Made by a program: the position numbers and the translations under genes
Assembly: GCA_036276115.1 (NCBI GenBank)
Contig: DATBEM010000256.1
Span: forward strand, 1-33,366
Direction of reading: 5' to 3'
DNA: 33,366 nucleotides
From: Trebonia sp036276115
GTDB taxonomy: Bacteria; Actinomycetota; Actinomycetes; Streptosporangiales; Streptosporangiaceae
Notes under the pieces: model-generated
The model's input: only the letters and a program-made list of their open reading frames with translations
Told to the model about the DNA's origin: nothing
The model's database searches: none
In this document: in pieces, positions 8,477 to 15,093 of the stretch
Position numbering within the stretch: position 1 is the stretch's first letter
Layout: each line of letters starts with the position of its first letter

Positions 8477-9096
8477 CCTACCTCGACTACCTGCCGGCGG
8501 CGTTCGCGCAGGGGAACTTCCTGCCCCAGTTCCTGCTGGCGTTCGAGGCGGTGCTCGACGGCGCCGCCGACACGCGCGAGCCCGGCCTCCAGCCGCAGAT
8601 CGACAACCTGGCGCAGCTGTTCGACCCGGGCGCCACCCCGGCCGGCTTCCTGCCCTGGCTGGCGGGCTGGGCCGCGCTGAGCCTGCGGGCGGACTGGGAC
8701 GAGGCCACCACCCGGGGCTTCCTGCGGGAGGTGATCCCGCTGTACCGGCAGCGGGGCACGCTCGCCGGGATGCAGCGGATCTTGCAGATCTACCTGCAGC
8801 CGCTGGCCCCCGACGCGACCGGGAACGACGTGGTGGTGTACGACGACTTCACCGACCCGCCGCATTACTTCCAGGTCCAGCTCACGCTGCGGGACGCCGA
8901 CCCCGACCGGCTGCGCCTGGTCGAGCAGGTCGCCATCGCGATCATCGACCAGGAGAAGCCGGCCCACACGTTCTACGCGCTGCGGGTCGTGATCCCCACC
9001 ATGCGGCTGGTGTCGCTGGAGCTCCGCGCGGCCGAGGACAACGTACCGGACCTGCTCATCCTCGGGCAGAACACCTGGCTCGGCACGGCCGGGTAG
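8473..9096 (+). CDS. Phage tail protein I family (P2 gpI-like) baseplate/fibre connector
   Basis: A 207-residue protein with the tail-protein-I pattern: YLDYLPAAFAQGNFLPQFLL at the N-terminus, then FLPWLAGWAALSLRADWDEA and LIPLYRQRGT-like VIPLYRQRGTLAGMQRILQ around residues 60-105, and EKPAHTFYALRVV near the end. In P2 and related particles gpI sits at the baseplate edge and links wedges to fibres, which fits its position just before the fibre gene. It is coupled to the upstream gene by an ATGA overlap. Confidence 0.88.
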   Translation: MTYLDYLPAAFAQGNFLPQFLLAFEAVLDGAADTREPGLQPQIDNLAQLFDPGATPAGFLPWLAGWAALSLRADWDEATTRGFLREVIPLYRQRGTLAGMQRILQIYLQPLAPDATGNDVVVYDDFTDPPHYFQVQLTLRDADPDRLRLVEQVAIAIIDQEKPAHTFYALRVVIPTMRLVSLELRAAEDNVPDLLILGQNTWLGTAG

Positions 9097-9110
9097 AGGG
9101 AAGGACGACG

Positions 9111-12100
9111 ATGACGAACTACACGCCACCGGACCCCGTGACCAAGCGGGTGCGGTTCTTCGACGGCCAGTTCCTCCAGGACCAGGACTTCATCGACGAG
9201 CAGAACTACCACCTGGACCGCCAGCGCCGGGCCCCGCGCGGGCTCGGCGTCACCGGCGTCGTGGCCGGCCTGGAGGTGACCACGTCCGCCCAGTACGAGA
9301 TGACGATCGCGCCGGGCGAGGCCATCGACTCCCTCGGCCGCTCCATCGTGCTCGGCCAGCCCCTGGTGCTGACGTTCCCGCCCGACGTGTCCGGCTCCTT
9401 CCCCGTCGTCTTGCTCTACCGGGACGTCCAGACCGACATCGCCACGACCGGGGGCGAGAGCGCGACCCGGTGGAACGAGAGCCCGATGGCCGGGGCGACC
9501 TTGCCCGGCGGCACCGCCGTCGTCGCCCCGGCGGACGCGCCGGTCACCTGGTCGGGCCCGGTCGTCCCGCTCGGGACGTGGGCGTGGGCGGGCGACAAGT
9601 TCGTGCCCGCGGGGGATGCCGCGCCGCCCGTCGGCCTGCAGGTGCCCGGCGCGCTCGGGGGCGCCACCTTGCAGGTCGGGACGGCCACCCGCCCGGGGCT
9701 GACCGTGGATGCCCTCGGCCAGGTGGGCGTCGGCACCACCACCCCGGAAAACGCGGAGAACTGGGACCGTGCCCTCGACGTCATCGGCCCTAACAGCAGC
9801 AAGCTGTCGGTCCGCACCAGCGCCATCGACTCCCGCGTCATGGCGCACGACGACGGGCTGTACGGGGCGCCGCCCGGCCAGATCATCGGCACCGCGACCG
9901 ACCATCCCGTCACCGTGATCACGAGCAACACGGCCCGCCTAGTCGTCACCGACCAGGGCCACCTCGGCATCGGCACGATGAGCCCGGAGAACTCGGAGGG
10001 CTGGTCGCGGGTCGTGGACGTCCAGGGCGACTACAACGCCAAGCTCGCCATCCGCTCCCCGGTCATCGACAGCCGGGTCATGGCGCACGACGACGGGCTG
10101 TACGGGGCGCCGCCCGGGCAGATCATCGGCACCTACAGCGCCCACCCCCTGACCCTGATCACGAACAAGGCTGCCCGCCTCACGGTGACCGACGCCGCCG
10201 TCCTCATCGGCACCACCGCTCCCGACACCAGCGAGACCTGGAACCAGGTCTTCGACGTGTACGCCTACGACAACACGAAGCTGTCGGTCCGCACCAGCGC
10301 CATCGACAGCCGCGTCATGGTCCACAACGAGGGCGTCTGGGACGCGCCCGCCGGGCAGGTGATCGGCACCGCCTCCAGCCACCCCCTCAGCCTGGTCACC
10401 GGCAAGGCCACCCGCCTGGCGATCACCGCCGCGGGCCAGGTCGGCATCGGCACCACCGCCCCGGAGAACGCGGAGGGATGGACCCGGGTCCTCGACGTCT
10501 ATTCCGGCAACTACACCAAGCTCTCCGTCCGCGCCTCATCGATCGACGGCCGCGTCATGGCCAACGTCGACGGCACGTTCGGCGCTCCGGCCGGCCAGAT
10601 CATCGGCACCGCCAGCAACCACCCCGTCAGCCTCGTCACCAACCAGGCCACCCGCCTCACCATCACGAGCGACGGCCAGGTCGGCGTCGGGACCACCACC
10701 CCCGAGAACTCCGAGCAGTGGCACCGGGTCCTGGACCTCAGCGGCGGCCTGAGCACCAAGCTCGCCGTCCGCACCGCCACCATCGACGGCCGCGTGATGG
10801 CCCACGACAGCGGCATCTACGACGCGCCGCCCGGCCAGATCATCGGCACCTACAGCAACCACCCCGTCAGCCTCGTCACCAGCAAGGGCACCCGCCTGAC
10901 CGTGCTGCCGAGCGGCAACGTCGGCATCGGCACCACCAGTCCCACCGAGGGCCTGCACCTTCAGGGCACCTTCCGGGCAGCGGCCAACTCCAGCGTCGCG
11001 CCCGGCCCGGCGCTTTACGTTGACCCTAAGGGCCAGGTTGGCGTCGGCACCGATGCCCCCGAGAACGCCGAGAGCTGGTACCGGGTCCTGGACCTGATCG
11101 GTCCGCAGAACGCCAAGTTCTCCATCCGGACTGGCGACGGCATCGACGGCCGCGTGCTCGCCCACGACGGCGGCATGTACGGCGCTCCGGCCGGCCAGAT
11201 CATCGGCACCGCCAGCAACCACCCCGTCAGCCTCATCGCCAACAAGGCCCCCCGCCTCACCATCACCAGCGACGGTCACGCCGGCGTCGGCACCACCGTT
11301 CCCGAGAACGCCGAGGGCTGGCACCGGGTCCTGGACCTGTACGGCGTCGTGAGCACCAAGCTCTCCGTCCGCACCGCCAACGTCGACTCGCGCGTGATGG
11401 CCCACGACACCGGCTGGTTCGGCGCCCCGGCCGGCCAGATCATCGGCACCGCCAGCAACCACCCCGTCAGCCTCGTCACCAACAAGGCCTCGTGGGTCAC
11501 GCTCAGCACCGCAGGCTACCTCGGCATCGGCACCACCACCCCCGATGCTCCCCTGACGGTCATCGCCGGGACTCCTCCCAATACCGGAATCTCGGCCGGG
11601 ATCCGGGTGGAGGCACCGGCCGGGATGCCGGGAGTCGGGTCGCAGGTCTGGCTCGACCTGATCCAGCCGGCGCCTAAGACAAACGTCATGCCCGTGTACC
11701 CGGCCATCCGGTGGACCATGACCGCCAGCGGGCATGCGGGCTACCGGCTGGAGGGCCGCGAGGACGCGATGTACCTGTGGGTCGCCGATCAGAACAGCTA
11801 CAACTACGGGAACCTCACCGCCGGCACCATCAAGGGGAGCAGCTTCCCCATATTTTCCGACGCCCGGCTCAAGACGGACATCGTCGGGCTCCAGGATGCC
11901 ACGAGCATCCTGGAGCAGGTGCGCGGCGTCCGGTTCGCCTGGACGGACGAGGCGCGCCAGAACCTCCCGGCGGACACGCCCGTGCAGCAGATCGGGGTGA
12001 TCGCCCAGGAGGTGGCCGCCGTCTTGCCTGAAGTGGTCCACACCGACGCCGCCGGCCTGATGAGCGTGGACTACAGCAAGCTGACCGTCATCTTGATCGA

Positions 12101-12152
12101 GGCCGTCAAGGAACTGAGCGAGCGCCTCACCGCTATCGAGACAAAGGGCTGA
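9111..12152 (+). CDS. Repeat-rich tail fibre with C-terminal S74 intramolecular chaperone
   Basis: A 1013-residue fibre. Residues about 1-60 (RVRFFDGQFLQDQDFIDEQN and LGVTGVVAGLEV) look like the baseplate-attachment head seen in CIS-associated fibres. Residues about 205-803 are seven repeats of about 80 residues, each opening with (V/L)G(V/I)GTxxPEN and containing GAPxGQIIGT and HPxSL. The last 100 residues are a peptidase S74 domain: FSDARLKTDI at 915-924, VRGVRFAWTDEA, IGVIAQEVAAVLPEVV, and a closing helix LIEAVKELSERLTAIE. In phage tailspikes this domain trimerises the fibre and is released by self-cleavage just before the conserved Ser, here Ser916. A weak GGGAAGGA ribosome site precedes ATG 9111. 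A fibre implies binding of an external surface receptor. Confidence 0.92.
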   Translation: MTNYTPPDPVTKRVRFFDGQFLQDQDFIDEQNYHLDRQRRAPRGLGVTGVVAGLEVTTSAQYEMTIAPGEAIDSLGRSIVLGQPLVLTFPPDVSGSFPVVLLYRDVQTDIATTGGESATRWNESPMAGATLPGGTAVVAPADAPVTWSGPVVPLGTWAWAGDKFVPAGDAAPPVGLQVPGALGGATLQVGTATRPGLTVDALGQVGVGTTTPENAENWDRALDVIGPNSSKLSVRTSAIDSRVMAHDDGLYGAPPGQIIGTATDHPVTVITSNTARLVVTDQGHLGIGTMSPENSEGWSRVVDVQGDYNAKLAIRSPVIDSRVMAHDDGLYGAPPGQIIGTYSAHPLTLITNKAARLTVTDAAVLIGTTAPDTSETWNQVFDVYAYDNTKLSVRTSAIDSRVMVHNEGVWDAPAGQVIGTASSHPLSLVTGKATRLAITAAGQVGIGTTAPENAEGWTRVLDVYSGNYTKLSVRASSIDGRVMANVDGTFGAPAGQIIGTASNHPVSLVTNQATRLTITSDGQVGVGTTTPENSEQWHRVLDLSGGLSTKLAVRTATIDGRVMAHDSGIYDAPPGQIIGTYSNHPVSLVTSKGTRLTVLPSGNVGIGTTSPTEGLHLQGTFRAAANSSVAPGPALYVDPKGQVGVGTDAPENAESWYRVLDLIGPQNAKFSIRTGDGIDGRVLAHDGGMYGAPAGQIIGTASNHPVSLIANKAPRLTITSDGHAGVGTTVPENAEGWHRVLDLYGVVSTKLSVRTANVDSRVMAHDTGWFGAPAGQIIGTASNHPVSLVTNKASWVTLSTAGYLGIGTTTPDAPLTVIAGTPPNTGISAGIRVEAPAGMPGVGSQVWLDLIQPAPKTNVMPVYPAIRWTMTASGHAGYRLEGREDAMYLWVADQNSYNYGNLTAGTIKGSSFPIFSDARLKTDIVGLQDATSILEQVRGVRFAWTDEARQNLPADTPVQQIGVIAQEVAAVLPEVVHTDAAGLMSVDYSKLTVILIEAVKELSERLTAIETKG
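9723..11519 (+). repeat. Seven in-frame tandem repeats of about 240 bp in the fibre gene
   Basis: Units begin at 9723, 9963, 10200, 10440, 10680, 11037 and 11280. Lengths are 240, 237, 240, 240, 240, 243 and 240 bases. A shorter, divergent unit (10920-11036) separates units 5 and 6 and keeps only the opening VGIGTTSP. Long stretches are nearly identical at DNA level, for example the part coding GQIIGTASNHPVSL in units 4, 6 and 7, which suggests recent amplification or gene conversion. Confidence 0.95.
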
Positions 12153-12154
12153 CG

Positions 12155-12367
12155 ATGAAAGAGCAACTGCGCGAGCGGATCAAGCAGCTTACCGAGGAGT
12201 ACCAGGCGGGTGAGGCGATGCTGGCCGACCTGGACCGGCGGCGGGGCGAGGTCCAGGCGACCATGCTCCGCATCAGCGGAGCGCTCCAGGTGCTGCAAGA
12301 GATCATCGGCCCGGCGGCGGCCGGTGACGCCAGCGCGGCGCCGGAGCAAGCGCCCCAGGCCTCCTAA
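12155..12367 (+). CDS. Small coiled-coil protein downstream of the fibre
   Basis: A 70-residue protein starting two bases after the fibre stop. Residues about 1-50 are a continuous heptad-rich helix (MKEQLRERIKQLTEEYQAGE, then EVQATMLRISGALQVLQEII), followed by an Ala/Pro tail. No family is recognised. Its position as last gene of the operon, next to a trimeric S74 fibre whose own C-terminus is a coiled coil, suggests a fibre assembly helper or fibre-tip subunit. This is inference from context and secondary structure only. Confidence 0.7.
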   Translation: MKEQLRERIKQLTEEYQAGEAMLADLDRRRGEVQATMLRISGALQVLQEIIGPAAAGDASAAPEQAPQAS

Positions 12368-12390
12368 CCCCGGCCCGGCCGAGTGCCCGG

Positions 12391-13173
12391 CTAACCCGGG
12401 GCAGTGACCGGGCCGACCAGGTTGCCGGTCCGCCCGCCGGGCTCGGTGAACCACTCCGTGCCCCAGGCGGCCCGCCAGACCGGCAGCGGCGTCCGCAGCA
12501 GCAGGCGGAACAGCTTGGGGCCGCGCCCCTGGCCCGCGACCGGGGTCTGGTGCGCGGCCAGGGCCGCCCGCTTGGCCGCCACGTGCGCGCGGACGTCGAC
12601 CCGGTGGGTAATCGCCGCCCGGGGCGTGCCCCAGCCGCGTGCCTCGGCCAGCCGGCGCCCGCTGAGCAGGCCGACGACGAACAGTGGCCACGCGATCCGG
12701 GTGATGAGCTCGCGTGGCACCGTCGCCTCCACCACCCGCGTGCCCGCCAGTTCCGCCGCTCGCAGGCCCACCTGGTGGACCCGGACGTGGTCACGGTGCC
12801 CGTAGCCGCCCGCCGGGTCATAGCTCAGCAGCAGGTCGGCGTGCTCCTGGACCAGCACCGCGGCGAGCCGGCCGGCCGCCTCGTTCGCGCTGGCCCGCGC
12901 GAACCGGGTCCGGCCGGGCGGGTCCTCGAACAGCAGGCGGCCATAGCCGCTGTCGGCGTAGCCCAGGTGCTCGACCCGCTCGGCGCCGAGGATCGCGGCG
13001 CTCGCCCGCAGCTCCGCCAGCCGGGTGCCGCGCCCGGGGCCGTCCCACATGTCGCCGTCGGTGGCGACGACGATGATCACCCGGTGCCCCAGCGCCGCCA
13101 GCCGGGCGATCGTCCCGCCGGCCAGCAGCACCTCGTCATCCGGGTGGGCGTTGAACGCCACGATCGTCGCCAT
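12391..13173 (-). CDS. PIG-L/LmbE-family zinc deacetylase
   Basis: A 260-residue protein of the family that removes acetyl groups from GlcNAc-containing substrates (MshB, Mca, antibiotic and lipid GlcNAc deacetylases). The zinc-binding and catalytic motif is AHPDDE at residues 9-14. The third ligand motif is GYGHRDH at 123-129 (His126, His129). No signal peptide is seen, so it is cytoplasmic. The substrate cannot be told from sequence; mycothiol or mycothiol-conjugate chemistry is the usual actinobacterial role. It converges on the CIS operon with 23 bases between stops and is divergent from the metallo-hydrolase. Start ATG 13173 is supported by a leaderless-type -10 seven bases upstream. Confidence 0.88.
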   Translation of the reverse strand: MATIVAFNAHPDDEVLLAGGTIARLAALGHRVIIVVATDGDMWDGPGRGTRLAELRASAAILGAERVEHLGYADSGYGRLLFEDPPGRTRFARASANEAAGRLAAVLVQEHADLLLSYDPAGGYGHRDHVRVHQVGLRAAELAGTRVVEATVPRELITRIAWPLFVVGLLSGRRLAEARGWGTPRAAITHRVDVRAHVAAKRAALAAHQTPVAGQGRGPKLFRLLLRTPLPVWRAAWGTEWFTEPGGRTGNLVGPVTAPG

Positions 13174-13180
13174 CGGCGCG

Positions 13181-13186
13181 AGCTTA
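13181..13186 (-). promoter_or_regulatory. Leaderless-type -10 box for the LmbE gene
   Basis: On the minus strand the hexamer TAAGCT (TANNNT) ends seven bases before the ATG at 13173. That spacing puts the transcription start at or next to the start codon, the usual layout of leaderless actinobacterial mRNAs. No Shine-Dalgarno sequence is present. Confidence 0.55.
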
Positions 13187-13246
13187 CTCGTCCGGCCCTA
13201 CTCGTCCGGCGCCGTACCCTGCTGGCCGGGCCGGCGGGCGGCGAGA

Positions 13247-13252
13247 TAGATT
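13247..13252 (+). promoter_or_regulatory. Leaderless-type -10 box for the metallo-hydrolase gene
   Basis: TAGATT (TANNNT) is followed by six bases and then GTG 13259. No ribosome site is visible. Together with the opposite-strand box at 13181-13186 it forms a divergent leaderless promoter pair within 85 bases. Confidence 0.6.
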
Positions 13253-13258
13253 CGGGTC

Positions 13259-13912
13259 GTGACGTACACGGGAGAAGTTGAGGTCGGCGGGGCCGCCGAC
13301 ACGCGCGAGATCGACGGCATCACGCTGACGAAGGTCGCCGTCGGGCCGATGAACAACAACGCGTACCTGCTGCGCGACGGCGCCTCGGGCCAGGCGCTGC
13401 TCATCGACGCCGCCGCCGAGGCGGGCACGCTGCTCGCGCTGGTCGGCGGCACCCCGCTCGCCAAGATCGTCACCACCCACCAGCACCACGACCACTGGGG
13501 GGCGCTGGGCGAGGTTAAGGACGCGACCGGCGCCGTCACCGTCGCCCACCCGCTGGACGCCCCCGGCATCCCGGTCGCGACCGGCGAGCTGGTCGATGAC
13601 GAGGGGGTGATCCGGGTCGGCGGGATCGAGCTGACCGCCATCCACCTGGTGGGGCACACCCCCGGCAGCATCGCGCTGCTGCTGACCGCCAGCGACCGCC
13701 CGCACCTGTTCACCGGCGACTGCCTCTTCCCCGGCGGCGTCGGCAACACCCAGAAGGACCCCGGGCGGTTCGCGTCGCTGCTGTCGGGCGTGGAGGAGAA
13801 GGTCTTCGGCCGGCTCCCCGACCAGACCTGGGTCTACCCGGGCCACGGCACCGACACCACCCTCGGCGCCGAGCGGCCGCACCTGGCCGGGTGGCGCGAG
13901 CGGGGCTGGTAG
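13259..13912 (+). CDS. Metallo-beta-lactamase-fold hydrolase (glyoxalase II-like)
   Basis: A 217-residue MBL-fold protein. The metal motif THQHHDHWG (HxHxDH, His74 to His79) is intact. It is followed by HTPGSIALLL, the FTGDCLFPGG aspartate motif and YPGHG, all in family order. The size and the MNNNAYLL opening match small MBL hydrolases of the glyoxalase II/thioesterase type, which cleave thioesters or related substrates. It is cytoplasmic. The neighbouring LmbE-family protein makes a thiol-cofactor (mycothiol) link conceivable but unproven. GTG 13259 is chosen because of the leaderless -10 spacing and the domain start. Confidence 0.88.
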   Translation: MTYTGEVEVGGAADTREIDGITLTKVAVGPMNNNAYLLRDGASGQALLIDAAAEAGTLLALVGGTPLAKIVTTHQHHDHWGALGEVKDATGAVTVAHPLDAPGIPVATGELVDDEGVIRVGGIELTAIHLVGHTPGSIALLLTASDRPHLFTGDCLFPGGVGNTQKDPGRFASLLSGVEEKVFGRLPDQTWVYPGHGTDTTLGAERPHLAGWRERGW

Positions 13913-13937
13913 CGGCAGCGCCCGCACCCGGTACTCC

Positions 13938-13962
13938 CCTCGCCTTCGAGTCTCCCGCGAGG
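13938..13962 (+). terminator. Possible hairpin after the metallo-hydrolase
   Basis: CCTCGC (13938-13943) pairs with GCGAGG (13957-13962) across a 13-base loop, 25 bases after the stop. The stem is short and has no T-run, so this is a weak call. Confidence 0.35.
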
Positions 13963-14010
13963 CGGGGCAGGTGTGATGAGGGCGAAAGGGCTTCCAGGCC
14001 GGACAGTCAG

Positions 14011-14055
14011 GTCACCCTTTCGTTAACCATCCGTTCACCTTTTCGTTCCTCCTTT
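14011..14055 (+). promoter_or_regulatory. PHO box (PhoP direct-repeat operator) upstream of pstB
   Basis: Direct repeat units GTCACCCTTTC (14011), GTTAACCATCC (14022) and GTTCACCTTTT (14033) follow each other with exact 11-base spacing. A weaker unit GTTCCTCCTTT starts at 14045, one base out of register. This matches the 11-nt direct-repeat organisation and GTTCACC core of Streptomyces PhoP operators. A possible -10 (TAAGTT, 14073-14078) lies between the box and ATG 14100. It predicts induction by phosphate limitation through PhoR-PhoP. Confidence 0.8.
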
Positions 14056-14099
14056 GCTAACCAATTGTCGAGTAAGTTGGTTAGGAAAGTGGGTACGGA

Positions 14100-14975
14100 A
14101 TGACTTCGGGAGACAGGGTGTCCATCGAGGCTGACACGAACGGGCCGGGCGAAGCCCCGCCCGGCCTGGCGGCTATCAAGCAAGCGCCGCAAGCCGCTGC
14201 TGCTCCGGGCGGCGAGGCGCCAGCGGCCGCGCTGCGGGTCGCCGACCTGACCCTGAGCTTCGGGCAGCGCGTGATCTTGTCCGGCCTTAGCGCAGACATC
14301 CAGCAGGGCGCCATCACCGCGCTGATCGGGCCGACCGGCTCGGGCAAGACCACGCTGCTGCGGACGTTCAACCGCATGAACGACAAGGTGGCCGGCTACG
14401 GGCACCGGGGAGACGTGCTCCTCGACGGGCGCAGCATCTGGCATCCCGGCGTGGACCTCATGGCGCTGCGGCGCCGGGTCGGGATGCTCTTCCAGCGCCC
14501 CAACCCGTTCCCCATGTCGATCATGGACAACGTCGTGGCGGGCGCGCGGGCGCACAAGATGGCCAGCCGCAAGCAGCTGTGGGAGATCGGCCAGCAGCGG
14601 CTGACCGAGGTCGGCCTCTGGGACGCGGTCTCCGGACGGCTCAAGGACTCGCCGTTCCGCTTGTCCGGCGGCCAGCAGCAGCTGCTGTGCCTGGCCCGGG
14701 CGCTGGCCATCGAGCCGGAGGTCCTGCTGCTGGACGAGCCGACCTCGTCGCTCGACCCGCTGGCGACCGAGGCCATCGAGGCGCTGCTCAAGACGCTGGT
14801 CCCGAGGATCACGGTCGTCATCGTCACCCACAACCTGGCCCAGGCGACCCGGGTCGCCGACCGGACGATCTTCCTGTACCAGGGGCAACTCGTGGAACAC
14901 GGCCCGACCAGGCAGGTGTTCGAGAGCCCTGCCCGGGAGGAGACCGCCAACTACGTGAGCGGCCGCTTCGGCTGA
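14100..14975 (+). CDS. pstB: Phosphate ABC transporter ATP-binding protein PstB
   Basis: A 291-residue ABC ATPase that powers high-affinity phosphate import through PstC/PstA. Walker A is GPTGSGKTT (77-85). PstB hallmarks are FNRMNDKV and MLFQRPNPFPMSIMDNVV. The signature is LSGGQQQ, and Walker B is VLLLDEPTSSLD. The closing THNLAQATRVADRTIFLYQG is also typical. It carries an N-terminal extension of about 43 Ala/Pro/Gly-rich residues beyond the usual 250-260 residues, so an internal start (for instance GTG 14118) is possible. The gene comes first in the operon, directly behind the PHO box; in most actinomycetes the order is pstS-pstC-pstA-pstB. Confidence 0.93.
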   Translation: MTSGDRVSIEADTNGPGEAPPGLAAIKQAPQAAAAPGGEAPAAALRVADLTLSFGQRVILSGLSADIQQGAITALIGPTGSGKTTLLRTFNRMNDKVAGYGHRGDVLLDGRSIWHPGVDLMALRRRVGMLFQRPNPFPMSIMDNVVAGARAHKMASRKQLWEIGQQRLTEVGLWDAVSGRLKDSPFRLSGGQQQLLCLARALAIEPEVLLLDEPTSSLDPLATEAIEALLKTLVPRITVVIVTHNLAQATRVADRTIFLYQGQLVEHGPTRQVFESPAREETANYVSGRFG

Positions 14976-15062
14976 CGCGAGCCCTCCTCCCAGCCTGCCG
15001 ATCCCCCCGCCCGGGGCACCTGCGCCCACCGGGCAGCGCCAGCGTGCGCGAATCATAAACCC

Positions 15063-15086
15063 TATAAAATAAGTCAATTAAAGGAG
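15063..15086 (+). promoter_or_regulatory. AT-rich leader and ribosome site of pstS
   Basis: The 118-base gap between pstB and pstS ends in a strikingly AT-rich patch containing TATAAAAT (15063-15070), a possible -10 for an extra pstS promoter. AAGGAG (15081-15086) follows, seven bases before the TTG start. A weak hairpin (GCCCGG 15009-15014 with CCGGGC 15029-15034) lies just upstream and could attenuate read-through from pstB. No PHO-box core is visible in this gap. Confidence 0.45.
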
Positions 15087-15093
15087 TAATTCG

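Noticed and set aside
9723..11519. CRISPR-like array
   Set aside because: The repeats are in-frame protein-coding units of about 240 bp with no short repeat/unique spacer pattern.
10536..12041. 501-codon minus-strand open frame opposite the fibre gene
   Set aside because: It mirrors the fibre repeats, is rich in Asp/Gly/Val/Ala as expected of an antisense frame in GC-rich DNA, has no recognisable domain, and the plus-strand frame has a clear family match.
1..12367. A complete or integrated prophage
   Set aside because: No capsid, portal, terminase, integrase or lysis gene appears, and gene order and wedge/LysM/PAAR types match injection systems. The upstream part was not visible, so a tailocin origin is not fully excluded.
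14976..15093. PHO box in front of pstS
   Set aside because: The AT-rich leader contains no GTTCACC-like cores at 11-base spacing; only the box upstream of pstB qualifies.
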